The notes beneath the pieces were generated by a model that saw nothing but the letters and a program-made list of their open reading frames with translations, had not been told where the DNA came from and ran no database searches. The translations under genes and the position numbers were made by a program. Below, piece by piece: positions 1 through 6,667 of a stretch of DNA of 7,540 nt. Each line of letters opens with the position of its first letter. Position 1 is the first letter of the stretch. This stretch comes from Candidatus Binatota bacterium (GTDB taxonomy: Bacteria > Desulfobacterota > Binatia > Bin18): NCBI GenBank assembly GCA_011523315.1, contig WTHE01000264.1, forward strand, positions 1-7,540, written 5' to 3'.

Positions 1-11
1 GTAGCGCCGAC

Positions 12-1364
12 ATGGCCCAGCCCCAGCCACCTCCCCTCAATCAGGACCCCAGGTCTTTGCCCCCAACTGGGGCGCATGACACACTTGCCCCTGCTGAAGA
101 GGCTCGACCGGACAGGCGAGGCGGTGGGCTGGACTGGCTTCGGCCCTCCCTCCAGCGTGCTCATGCCAGGAGTACGCAGCGCTGGGCCAGAGCGGTGGAC
201 AGATGCATCACCGTGGATCACCTGCGGCAGGTCATGGACAGGCGTGTCCCGCCAATTGTGAGGGAATATTATCGTGGCGGCGCCGATAATGAAGTCACGC
301 TCAGGGATAACGTCGCAGCCTTTCAACGCGAACGTTTCAAACCCAGGTCCGGGGTGCAGCTCGACGCGGTGGAGATGCGGACTGAAATCCTCGGGCATCC
401 CATTGCCCTGCCCGTTATCGCCGGGCCAATAGGCAGCCCAAGAATGCTCTGGCCGCGTGGCGAGGCGGTGGCGGCCAAGGCGGTCGGTGAAGCGGGAACA
501 ATATGTACGCTGTCAACCCTGACAGGCACCGACCTGGAAGAGGTCAGAGCCGCCTCCCAGGGGCCGTGTTGGTATCAGCTGTATCTGGTCGGCGGCAGAC
601 AGGTGGCGGCCAGAGGCATTGAGCGGGCAAAAAACGCCGGCTACTCCGCCCTGGTTCTGACTATTGATACCGCCGTGCCCGGCAACCGCGCCCACCACGA
701 GTGGCTGGGCGCCTCGCAAGCCATCAACGGCACCCCGCTTCAGAAGCTGCAATTCGGGCCGCAGATGCTGCGTCATCTGTCCTGGCTGATGAGTTTTTAT
801 GCGGACGGCGGCATGATGCAGTTCCGAAACGTCATCCTGGACGATGGACAGCCCATGCCCTACGCCGATATTGGCACGCAACTGCGCGCTTCCGTCGTTA
901 CCTGGGAGCATCTGGCCTGGATTCGGCAGATCTGGGGCGAGGACAAGCCCATTATTGTCAAAGGAATCCAGTGCGCCGAAGACGCCCGGCTGGCGGTCGA
1001 ACACGGCGTGGACGCCATCGTCATCTCCAACCACGGCGGACGCCAGATGGACCGAGTCTACCCGACCCTGTCCATGCTCAAAGACATTGCGCCGACTCTG
1101 CACGGCTCGGGGATGACGATCCTGCTGGACGGCGGCATTCGTTCCGGCGCAGACGTGGTCATTGCCCTGGCCCATGGGGCCGATGCCGTGCTGGCCGGGC
1201 GGGCGTATATCTACGGTCTCGGCGCCGGTGGCGAGGCGGGCGTACGCAAGGCGTTCGCCATCCTGAAAAAAGAGATCGAGGATACGCTGCGACTCCTGGG
1301 CTGCGCGTCAATCCACGACCTGCGAGCCGAGGAGCACCTGCTGCCGTATCCCTTTGGCGGATAG
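12..1364 (+). CDS. FMN-dependent alpha-hydroxy-acid oxidase/dehydrogenase (LldD / glycolate oxidase family)
   Basis: Predicted flavoenzyme of 450 residues that oxidises an L-2-hydroxy acid to the 2-oxo acid; the substrate cannot be told from sequence. Visible family marks are the N-terminal EYYRGGADNE segment (Tyr86/Tyr87), WYQLY at 187-191, TIDT and the following Arg226, Lys317 in IVKGI, the catalytic-base motif SNHGGRQ (His341, Arg344), and the FMN-phosphate segment DGGIRSG near 373-379 followed by a GRAYIYGLGAGGE stretch. All expected catalytic positions seem present, so it should be active. Homology normally starts near residue 64 (ITVDHLRQ); the first 60 or so residues are Pro/Arg-rich and look disordered. 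Either this is a real extension or the true start is further in, for example the GTG at 195. No ribosome site is visible in the 11 bases before the ATG. The SCO gene follows after 20 bp on the same strand, suggesting one transcript. Confidence 0.9.
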   Translation: MAQPQPPPLNQDPRSLPPTGAHDTLAPAEEARPDRRGGGLDWLRPSLQRAHARSTQRWARAVDRCITVDHLRQVMDRRVPPIVREYYRGGADNEVTLRDNVAAFQRERFKPRSGVQLDAVEMRTEILGHPIALPVIAGPIGSPRMLWPRGEAVAAKAVGEAGTICTLSTLTGTDLEEVRAASQGPCWYQLYLVGGRQVAARGIERAKNAGYSALVLTIDTAVPGNRAHHEWLGASQAINGTPLQKLQFGPQMLRHLSWLMSFYADGGMMQFRNVILDDGQPMPYADIGTQLRASVVTWEHLAWIRQIWGEDKPIIVKGIQCAEDARLAVEHGVDAIVISNHGGRQMDRVYPTLSMLKDIAPTLHGSGMTILLDGGIRSGADVVIALAHGADAVLAGRAYIYGLGAGGEAGVRKAFAILKKEIEDTLRLLGCASIHDLRAEEHLLPYPFGG

Positions 1365-1384
1365 ACAGTGCGGGAAACTTCGTC

Positions 1385-2089
1385 ATGAGAGCATCGAACG
1401 CGCGTACCGCCTCCACTCCACTCGCCGTGCTGAGGATCGTCTGGCGGCTCTTGTTCGTTATCCTGCTGGGGATGAGCGGCGTCCTGCTCTGGCGGGCCTT
1501 TGATACCCCGTCGCAGCCCGGCTCACCGGACCGCTTGCCGGTCCACCAGACCGTGCCGGACTTTCGTCTGCTGGCCCACAGCGGACAAGCCTTTGGCCGC
1601 CAGACGCTGTCCGGACATATCTGGGTCGCCAACTTCGTGTTTACCCGCTGTCCGGGCGTGTGTCCCCTGCTGTCAAGCCGGATGGCAAAACTGCAAACCA
1701 GGCTGGCAGAAACCGACCAGCCCTCGATTCGGCTGGTCTCTTTCAGTGTTGACCCGGAGTGGGACACGCCGCAGCGGCTCAGCGGCTATGCCGACCGATA
1801 CGGCGCAGACGCCAGCCGCTGGATTTTTCTGACCGGTGAGTTGAGCGTCGTCCAGCCCTTGGTCCGGGACGGTTTTCAACTGGCGATGCTGAACGCCCCT
1901 CCAGACGGGTCTCATACGAGCCACGGGCAGACCAGACGGCTCGAACAAATCGTCCACAGCGACCGTTTTGTGCTGGTTGATCCCGAGTTCCGTATCCGCG
2001 CCTACTATCGGGGCGATGAGACAGCTGTGGTTGAGCGGGTGATGCGCGACATCGAGATCCTGCGCCACGAGTACCCGTCCGTTCGCTGA
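1385..2089 (+). CDS. SCO1/SenC-family copper-binding / thiol-disulfide protein
   Basis: Membrane-anchored periplasmic thioredoxin-fold protein of 234 residues. SCO proteins deliver copper to the CuA site of cytochrome c oxidase or act as thiol oxidoreductases. Visible features: a hydrophobic anchor at about residues 14-36 after a short Arg-containing N-terminus, PDFRLLAHSG starting the fold, the copper motif CPGVC (Cys89, Cys93), SVDPEWDTP, and the distal ligand His191 in IVHSDRFVLVD. All three copper ligands are therefore present. The ATG at 1385 was chosen because it precedes a normal anchor; the same frame stays open upstream to 701, but that part lies out of frame inside the oxidase gene and is a shadow. 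The ribosome site is weak (GGGAAA about 9 bases upstream). No oxidase subunit is seen in the window, so the respiratory target is unknown. It ends 11 bp from the convergent methyltransferase gene with no clear terminator between. Confidence 0.88.
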   Translation: MRASNARTASTPLAVLRIVWRLLFVILLGMSGVLLWRAFDTPSQPGSPDRLPVHQTVPDFRLLAHSGQAFGRQTLSGHIWVANFVFTRCPGVCPLLSSRMAKLQTRLAETDQPSIRLVSFSVDPEWDTPQRLSGYADRYGADASRWIFLTGELSVVQPLVRDGFQLAMLNAPPDGSHTSHGQTRRLEQIVHSDRFVLVDPEFRIRAYYRGDETAVVERVMRDIEILRHEYPSVR

Positions 2090-2100
2090 CGACACCCCCT

Positions 2101-3174
2101 CTAGCCCTTGGTACAGATGTAGTAATTGTTCAGCATATCCTGCTTGACATTTTTTATCGTGACCTGGTGAAACCCGGCCTCGCTCAACAGTTCCAAGGCC
2201 TTGTGCTTGCCCCACATTGCCCCGAGGCCCTCACCACGGAGGGCCAAAGAGACGGACATTCAATGCATACACGAGACGGTGTACATCATCGGTCCCAAGA
2301 CGTGGTCGAGGTTCTCCTCCAGGTTGCTTGAGCTGTTGACGTCCACCATCAGAAACGTGCCGTCGGGCCGCAGGGCCTCGGCAATCCCCCTGAGCACAGC
2401 CCGGGGCTGCGCCTGGTCGTGGATCGAGTCGAAAGCGGTAATAAAGTCATACAGACTCACATCGCCCAATTCGGCCGCGTCCCTGACGGCAAACTCGGTG
2501 TTGGTGAGGCCCCACTCTTGCGCTTCCGCCTGGCCCGCAGCAATGCCTTCCTGCGAGAAATCGTAGCCGGTAAAGCGGCTGTGCGGAAACGCTCTGGCCA
2601 TAAGATTCACCGCATGACCGCTGCCACACCCGACGTCGAGAACGTCGATGCCGGTGCGTAAACGGTCGACCAGCTGGGAGACGAGGGGCAGGGTGATGTC
2701 AACGAGCGATATATCGTGCACGGCTCCGCTCATCTCGGCCATCAGCTTATGAAAGTCCCCGTAGGCCGAATACGGCACCCCACCCCCGGCACGAAAACTA
2801 TCAACGATGCCCTGCTGAACTCTGGCCACCATCGGGATCATTTGCATCATCATCGCCAGGTTCCTCGGTCCGGCCGCCCGAGTGATGGCGGCGGCGTGCT
2901 CGGGCGGGAGCTGATACGTTTTGTCTGCCGGCTCATAGTCTACAATCCGGCCGGTCACCATGGCACCGAGCCACTCGCGCACGTAGCGCTCATTCAGGCT
3001 ACTCGCCTGTGCGATCTGCTCACTCGTGGACGGGTCTAAGCCGGCCAGCGTGTCAAAGAGGCCGACCTGGTGGCCAATGACGATCATCTGGGCCACGCTG
3101 GCGTCGTTGAGGATACCGAGCATCTTTTTGGAAAAGGCCTCGGCTTTTGCTTTGTCAAACTGTGAATCTGCCAT
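2101..3174 (-). CDS. SAM-dependent methyltransferase with N-terminal winged helix; candidate selenoprotein with in-frame TGA (Sec305)
   Basis: Class I methyltransferase related to the Rv2258c-like group. Residues about 15-95 form a winged-helix/dimerisation region (GHQVGLFDTLAG, SLNERYVREWLGAM). The Rossmann domain follows with motif I DVGCGSG (182-186 is GCGSG), an acidic strand FTGYDFS, and ALRPDGTFLMVDV. Codon 305 is TGA, right after SCMH, which would give a 304-residue protein. The frame continues without another stop for 52 codons to a TAG, beginning MSVSLALRGEGLG and ending NNYYICTKG, which is the normal C-terminus of this family. As I recall the family, the position after His is a conserved Cys (HCM-SVSLA), so TGA replaces Cys, the classic selenocysteine signature. 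The start at 3174 is set by AAAGGAG six bases upstream; an upstream in-frame ATG at 3210 has no such site. Substrate unknown. The alternative is a recent TGC/TGT-to-TGA nonsense change or a sequencing error. Confidence 0.8.
2220..2251 (-). promoter_or_regulatory. SECIS-like hairpin downstream of the in-frame TGA
   Basis: Read on the minus strand, the 14 bases after the TGA are followed by a perfect 7-bp stem, GGCCCUC (2245-2239) with GAGGGCC (2232-2226), closing a 6-base loop CGUGGU (2238-2233). Below a 2x2 internal loop (UU/UC), CUCU (2251-2248) pairs with GGGG (2223-2220) through two C-G and two U-G pairs. The apical loop begins 22 nt after the TGA and has G as its second base. Published bacterial SECIS models ask for a loop about 16-37 nt from UGA with a G in its first two bases, so this fits. 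The hairpin lies within coding sequence, as bacterial SECIS elements do. SelB binding is inferred. Confidence 0.65.
2260..2262 (-). other. In-frame TGA, candidate selenocysteine codon
   Basis: The codon lies between SCMH and MSVSLA of the methyltransferase, where relatives carry Cys (from memory of the family). Translation on both sides keeps the same frame, so there is no frameshift. The downstream hairpin makes recoding more likely than termination. Confidence 0.65.
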
Positions 3175-3180
3175 CACTCG

Positions 3181-3187
3181 CTCCTTT
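3181..3187 (-). promoter_or_regulatory. Ribosome binding site of the methyltransferase
   Basis: AAAGGAG on the minus strand, six bases before the ATG at 3174. It decides the start in favour of MADSQFDK over the longer reading from 3210. Confidence 0.8.
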
Positions 3188-3285
3188 CTTTTGTGTGCCG
3201 GTTGTGTCACACCTTGCCCGGCGCTCGCAAGAGGGCAGCGCGCCCTGCTTGCCCTGTACTCGGGCGTTTGCTGGTTTCAAACCTC

Positions 3286-3311
3286 TTGACACCACCAATA
3301 CTTGCTATAGA
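3286..3311 (+). promoter_or_regulatory. Possible sigma-70 type promoter of the metal-uptake locus
   Basis: TTGACA (3286-3291) matches a -35 box. TGC-TATAGA (3303-3311) resembles an extended -10 box, but the spacer is only 14 nt, shorter than usual; an extended -10 can work without a good -35. Transcription would begin about 3318, leaving a very short leader before the ATG at 3327. The -10 overlaps the palindrome next to it, a layout that suits repression. Confidence 0.35.
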
Positions 3312-3324
3312 GTTGCAACAGTAT
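3307..3324 (+). promoter_or_regulatory. Imperfect 18-bp palindrome, possible metal-regulator (Zur/Fur-type) operator
   Basis: ATA-nn-GTTGCAAC-nn-TAT reads the same on both strands apart from the two nn pairs. It overlaps the proposed -10 box and ends two bases before the first gene of the metal locus. A Fur-family repressor such as Zur is a reasonable guess from context; the sequence does not match the E. coli Zur consensus, so the regulator is inferred only. No second copy was seen in the window. Confidence 0.35.
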
Positions 3325-3326
3325 CC

Positions 3327-3638
3327 ATGCAGCAGAAACAGTCCAAAGAATTATGGCGGAAAGGGCTCGTACTACTGAGCCTGCTCGCCCTGTTGTGTGT
3401 GTCTTCCGCCGCCGCTGCGCATATCCACGGCCAGGCTGATGGCAGTCTGGCCCAACAGGAGTGCGTGCTGTGCGTGATCGGGGGGCAGAGCCCTGCCCTG
3501 CTTGCCCATCTCCCGACTGCTGCCTATCTGTCCGCCATCGTGTGCCTCTCCCACACGGCCGAGCAATACGCTGTGGCCGCTCATCACCGCTCTGCCAGTC
3601 CACGCGCCCCCCCTGTTGCGTCAGAGACGCTCGCCTGA
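3327..3638 (+). CDS. Small secreted or membrane-bound His/Cys protein of a metal locus (DUF2946-like)
   Basis: A 103-residue protein with a basic N-terminus, a hydrophobic signal or anchor at about 12-30 (GLVLLSLLALLCVSSAAAA), then AHIHGQ, a CVLC motif, a second hydrophobic stretch (PTAAYLSAIVCLSH), a double His, and an SPRAPPV tail. Signal peptide, His near the mature N-terminus, CxxC, and a C-terminal RAPP motif are the pattern of small DUF2946-like proteins often found beside metal-transport genes; that link is from memory and function is unknown. Its His and Cys residues could bind zinc or copper in the periplasm. The ATG at 3327 has no clear ribosome site, so it may be nearly leaderless. 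The same frame is open back to 3147, but that part overlaps the divergent methyltransferase start and is not expected to be coding. It is first in the run leading to the porin, 195 bp before it. Confidence 0.65.
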   Translation: MQQKQSKELWRKGLVLLSLLALLCVSSAAAAHIHGQADGSLAQQECVLCVIGGQSPALLAHLPTAAYLSAIVCLSHTAEQYAVAAHHRSASPRAPPVASETLA

Positions 3639-3655
3639 TCGCAGGCTTCAGTCGC

Positions 3656-3747
3656 GGCTGGCCCGCCACTGAATGCCGAAACCGACTTACACTTGTGAGG
3701 TGCCGCGCCGGGCTCGGCGTGGGCCAGCCCCGCCCATTGGGGTGGGG
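3656..3747 (+). other. Structured intergenic segment with nested inverted repeats
   Basis: The 195-bp gap before the porin holds several strong pairings. GGCTGGCCC (3656-3664) is the exact reverse complement of GGGCCAGCC (3721-3729). Between them CGCCG-GGCT-CGGCG forms a small hairpin near 3706-3719. Overlapping the outer arm, CCCCGCCC (3728-3735) pairs with GGGTGGGG (3740-3747) around ATTG, with one G-U pair. The last hairpin and the long stem share two bases, so they could compete. No T-run follows, so it is a poor intrinsic terminator. It may be a leader, a processing site or an attenuator between the small gene and the porin. It matches no riboswitch I know. Confidence 0.4.
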
Positions 3748-3833
3748 AGCATGCTGATACTGGCGGCCCGCTGTTCCGCGTTGCCTCACCCATACCTCTG
3801 TCAGACAGACGAGAAAGAAATAGGAAAATCGTA

Positions 3834-5591
3834 ATGAGGAGTACATATACCAGCCTCTTGTGCCGGCTCGTTTGTGGAGTCGCCGTTTTGACAGGCAGTT
3901 TGCTCGCCGTCGCAAGTGTGCGGGCCGATGAATCGTCTGAAGTAGAAGCCCTCAGGGAGCAGGTCCAGAGCCTCCAGGAGACCGTACAGCAGCTGCAAGA
4001 GACGATGCTCAAGATGCAGCAGGACACCACCGCCAGCGAGGAACGCGTCCAGCAACAGGTCGAGGCGGTTCGCCAGCGACAGGCTGAGGCTTTCGCCGCC
4101 CAACTGGAGTCCCCGCTCGACAGAGCCATCCAGGAGAGCCAGGCCGAAGGTCGCCAGCCGCTGCTCACGGCGGCACAGCCGGAGGGTCTGTGGTCGCGCC
4201 CCCTGGGCGGCGGGGCGCAGCTGCGTCTGATTGATGTGGCGGCCGATATCTTATTCTACGCCGGCGGTTCGAGCGAACGAGACGCTGCGCTATCGACCAT
4301 CCAGGGCGGGGCGCACGATCCGAACCGACGCGGCTTCACCCTGGGTCAGGCTGAGATTGCCCTGTCAGGAGCGGTGGACCCGTATTTTCGGGGCGATATG
4401 ATCATGATCACGGCGATCGATCCGGTCGAGGGAGAAACCATTGTCGAGTTGGAAGAAGCCTTTCTGACGACGACCTCCCTGCCCTACAATCTCCAACTCG
4501 AAGTCGGCCACTTTTATACCGAATTTGGCCTCATCAATCCGCAGCATCCCCATCAGTGGGACTGGATGGACCAGCCGGTCATCAACTCGCGCCTGTTTGG
4601 CGGCGACGGCATGCGTCAGACCGGTATTCGGGCCTCGTGGGTCACGCCGACCCCGTGGTTCTCGGAACTGCACTTCGGCATGCAAAACGCCAACGGGATC
4701 AATATGACGAGCTTCCGGGGTGATCGCCACACCCATGCCGGCGGAGGGCATGACCACGGCAGTCATGAGGACGAGCACGACCACGGAGCCGAAGACATGC
4801 ACGAGGACGACATGGCGTCCCTCGGCAATGGGCACGAAGACGAGCATGACCACGACCATGACCATGACCACGATCATGGCCACGAAGACGAAGACATGCA
4901 CGAAGACGAGCACGGCCACGAAGACGAACACATGCACGCCGCGCTTGCCCTTGCCGGCGACCTGATTGGCGGTCGGCCGCGGGGCGGCAAGAATGTCTTC
5001 AAAGGCTTTGGTGATTTCGTCTATCTGACGCGCTGGAACAACTCGATCGATCTGACCGACGACATTACCGGGACGTTTGGCTTTTCGGGCCTGTATGGAC
5101 CGAACGCAACCGGGGATGACGGCGATACCTGGATTTACGGCCTGGATATGAAGTGGCGCTGGAATCCGACCGGCAACTTCCGGGGCTGGCCCTTCCTGAC
5201 CTGGCAGACTGAGCTGATGAAGCGCGATTTTCACGCCGACCTGTTCACCGGCCAGACCGAAGACGGCGATGAGAGCAGCCTGCACAGCCGGACCTTGAAA
5301 GACTGGGGCTTATACACCCAGCTGATGTACGGTTTTCGCTGGGGCTGGGCAGCCGGACTGCGCTATGAGTATGCGGGCGGCAGCGGACGCACCCTTGGCG
5401 GCCGACGGAACGATCCATATCGGGACAACCGTCACCGCTTCTCGCCCCTGCTGACCTGGCGACCGTCGGAATTCTCACGCATCCGCTTGCAGTACAACTT
5501 CGACGAAGCCTCGCATCTCGACAACAGCGCCCACAGCGTGTGGCTCGGTTTCGAGTGGCTGTATGGCGCGCACCCGGCGCACAACTTCTAG
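3834..5591 (+). CDS. Outer-membrane porin with N-terminal coiled coil and long His/Asp-rich metal-binding insertion
   Basis: A 585-residue protein with a signal peptide (about 1-31, ending near VRA), then a heptad-rich coiled coil (about 34-95, repeated LQETVQQLQ-type units) as in trimeric porins of the OprO/P- and DcaP-like groups. The rest is barrel-like: alternating strands with aromatic girdles (ELHFGMQNANG, YGLDMKWRWN, WGLYTQLMYGFRWGW, RIRLQYNFDE) and a terminal Phe, the usual signal for outer-membrane assembly. An insertion at residues 299-368 carries about 21 His with many Asp and Glu, and probably forms a surface or periplasm-facing loop able to bind Zn2+. Its place directly before a ZnuA-like gene supports a role in passing or gathering zinc across the outer membrane. 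A weak AGGA site lies 8 bases upstream of the ATG. The exact porin family and loop side are inferred. Confidence 0.82.
   Translation: MRSTYTSLLCRLVCGVAVLTGSLLAVASVRADESSEVEALREQVQSLQETVQQLQETMLKMQQDTTASEERVQQQVEAVRQRQAEAFAAQLESPLDRAIQESQAEGRQPLLTAAQPEGLWSRPLGGGAQLRLIDVAADILFYAGGSSERDAALSTIQGGAHDPNRRGFTLGQAEIALSGAVDPYFRGDMIMITAIDPVEGETIVELEEAFLTTTSLPYNLQLEVGHFYTEFGLINPQHPHQWDWMDQPVINSRLFGGDGMRQTGIRASWVTPTPWFSELHFGMQNANGINMTSFRGDRHTHAGGGHDHGSHEDEHDHGAEDMHEDDMASLGNGHEDEHDHDHDHDHDHGHEDEDMHEDEHGHEDEHMHAALALAGDLIGGRPRGGKNVFKGFGDFVYLTRWNNSIDLTDDITGTFGFSGLYGPNATGDDGDTWIYGLDMKWRWNPTGNFRGWPFLTWQTELMKRDFHADLFTGQTEDGDESSLHSRTLKDWGLYTQLMYGFRWGWAAGLRYEYAGGSGRTLGGRRNDPYRDNRHRFSPLLTWRPSEFSRIRLQYNFDEASHLDNSAHSVWLGFEWLYGAHPAHNF
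4728..4937 (+). repeat. His/Asp/Glu-rich low-complexity coding segment of the porin
   Basis: Encodes residues 299-368 of the porin. The core (about 4845-4880) is a near-tandem run of GAC-CAY hexamers giving alternating Asp-His, flanked by repeated HEDE and DMHEDE units. Such tracts can change length by slippage and are common metal-binding loops in zinc and nickel transport proteins. Confidence 0.8.
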
Positions 5592-5600
5592 GCGCTGATG

Positions 5601-5614
5601 CTCAGTGAGCTGAG
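5601..5614 (+). repeat. Short hairpin between porin and ZnuA-like gene
   Basis: CTCAG-TGAG-CTGAG gives a 5-bp stem with a 4-base loop inside the 41-bp gap. It is too weak and lacks a T-run, so it is not a clear terminator. It could be a processing or attenuation site that adjusts porin against binding-protein expression. Confidence 0.3.
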
Positions 5615-5620
5615 ACACAG

Positions 5621-5626
5621 AAGGAA
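5621..5626 (+). promoter_or_regulatory. Ribosome binding site of the ZnuA-like gene
   Basis: AAGGAA lies six bases before the ATG at 5633, a good site that fixes this start ahead of a typical signal peptide. Confidence 0.7.
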
Positions 5627-5632
5627 CTTCTT

Positions 5633-6667
5633 ATGCTTACGAAATATGGATTCATTGTTCTGAGCGCGGTCTTGAGCCTCTTTTTCGCTCCCCTCGCCCA
5701 CGGCCAGGCGCTCAAGGTATGCGCCACCGTGCCCGAGTTGGGCAGTCTGGTCCAAGAGATCGGTGGCGATCAAGTAGAGATCACCGTGTTCGCCAAGGGC
5801 ACGGAAGACCCCCACTTTGTTGTCCCCAAGCCGAGCTTCATCAAAGCCCTGAGCCAGTGCGACGCCTATGTCCAAATGGGCTTTGACCTGGAAGTCGGCT
5901 GGGCGCCGCCCCTGCTGCTCAATTCCCGCAACGCCCGAGTACAGACCGGAGGACAGGGGCATATCGACGCCTCGGTCGCAGTCGCTCCGCTTCAGGTGCC
6001 GACCGTGACGGTTGATCGCTCCATGGGCGACCAACATCCGCTGGGCAATCCCCATTACTTGCTGGGCCCGCTGAACGGCCTGCGGGTCGCCGGCCTGCTC
6101 CGCGACCGGCTGTCGGCTCTCCGGCCCGGCAGCACCCAGGCTTTCGCCCAGCGTTACCAGGATTTTCGGCGCCGCCTCGGTATCGCCATGGTCGGAGAAG
6201 AGCTGTTCAACACCTACGACTTTGAGAAGCTGGCCATCCTGGCCGAACGCGGCCGGCTGGGCCAATTCCTCAGCAGCCAGAACCAGGAGTCCCTGCTTGG
6301 CGGCTGGTTGGGCCTGATGCAGCCCTACTATGGGGAAAACGTCGTCGCAGACCACAATGCGTGGCCCTATTTTGCGCGTGAGTTCGGGCTGAATATCCTG
6401 AGTCATCTCGAACCCCTGCCGGGTATTCCACCGACCACCAGTCACCTGCAAAGCGTTGTCGAGTTGATGCGGGCCAGGGGGATCAAAGTCGTGCTGGCGA
6501 CAGCCTATTACGATCCCCGCTATGCCGAGTTTGTCGCCACCAACACCGGCGCTGCCGTCGTGAATATGGCCAACCAGGCGGCGGCCCGGCCCGGCACAGA
6601 GCAGTATCTCGACATGATCGACTATAACGTCACCCAGCTGTCCGCAGCGTTGAGGGGGGCGACATGA
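5633..6667 (+). CDS. znuA: Periplasmic metal-binding protein of an ABC transporter (ZnuA/TroA-like, cluster A-I)
   Basis: A 344-residue solute-binding protein that should bind Zn2+ (or Mn2+) in the periplasm and hand it to the inner-membrane permease. A signal peptide spans about 1-25 (ending AHGQA), followed by LKVCATVPELGSLVQEIGGD, the usual first strand. Family metal ligands can be picked out: His61 in EDPHFV, His141 in GNPHYLLGP, His241 in ADHNAWPYFAREFG, and Asp294 in YYDPRYAEF. A three-His plus one Asp set matches ZnuA-like proteins. It lacks the acidic His-rich loop that many ZnuA proteins have between the first two ligands; in this locus such a tract sits in the porin instead. It is 41 bp behind the porin and overlaps the next gene by four bases (ATGA), so the ATPase is likely translationally coupled. 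Zinc is preferred from context only. Confidence 0.85.
   Translation: MLTKYGFIVLSAVLSLFFAPLAHGQALKVCATVPELGSLVQEIGGDQVEITVFAKGTEDPHFVVPKPSFIKALSQCDAYVQMGFDLEVGWAPPLLLNSRNARVQTGGQGHIDASVAVAPLQVPTVTVDRSMGDQHPLGNPHYLLGPLNGLRVAGLLRDRLSALRPGSTQAFAQRYQDFRRRLGIAMVGEELFNTYDFEKLAILAERGRLGQFLSSQNQESLLGGWLGLMQPYYGENVVADHNAWPYFAREFGLNILSHLEPLPGIPPTTSHLQSVVELMRARGIKVVLATAYYDPRYAEFVATNTGAAVVNMANQAAARPGTEQYLDMIDYNVTQLSAALRGAT

Noticed and set aside
513..1175. 220-codon antisense frame opposite the hydroxy-acid oxidase
   Set aside because: The plus strand holds all family motifs; the antisense product shows none.
2090..2100. Bidirectional terminator between SCO and the methyltransferase
   Set aside because: Only 11 bases separate the stops, and no stem with a T-run is present there.
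2260..3210. Methyltransferase as a simple 316-residue frame from 3210 to the TGA at 2260
   Set aside because: The ribosome site AAAGGAG points to the ATG at 3174, and the frame after the TGA encodes the rest of the domain, so this reading is wrong at both ends.
3636..3638. TGA ending the small His/Cys protein as a second selenocysteine codon
   Set aside because: The frame goes on for only 19 codons of unremarkable sequence to another TGA, no family motif continues, and the RAPP tail looks like the natural end.
3639..3833. Cobalamin riboswitch suggested by GCCACTG at 3665-3671
   Set aside because: The other conserved cobalamin elements (AGGGAA, GGTGAAAATCC-type segment, AGTC/ACCTGCC end) are not found, and the gene context is zinc-like.
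3673..3834. 53-codon frame on the + strand whose TAA overlaps the porin ATG (TAATG)
   Set aside because: It has no ribosome site, runs through the hairpin-forming sequence, and its product has no recognisable features.
4845..4880. Short tandem repeats resembling a CRISPR or satellite
   Set aside because: The hexamer repeats are in frame and code for Asp-His; there are no spacers of constant length.
4365..5285. 306-codon antisense frame with a Val/Phe/Met-rich hydrophobic stretch
   Set aside because: It is the complement of the porin; the hydrophobic run is merely the reverse reading of the Asp-His repeats.
5588..6451. 287-codon antisense frame opposite the ZnuA-like gene
   Set aside because: It is a shadow of a gene with clear signal peptide and metal ligands; GC-rich codon bias keeps the antisense frame open.
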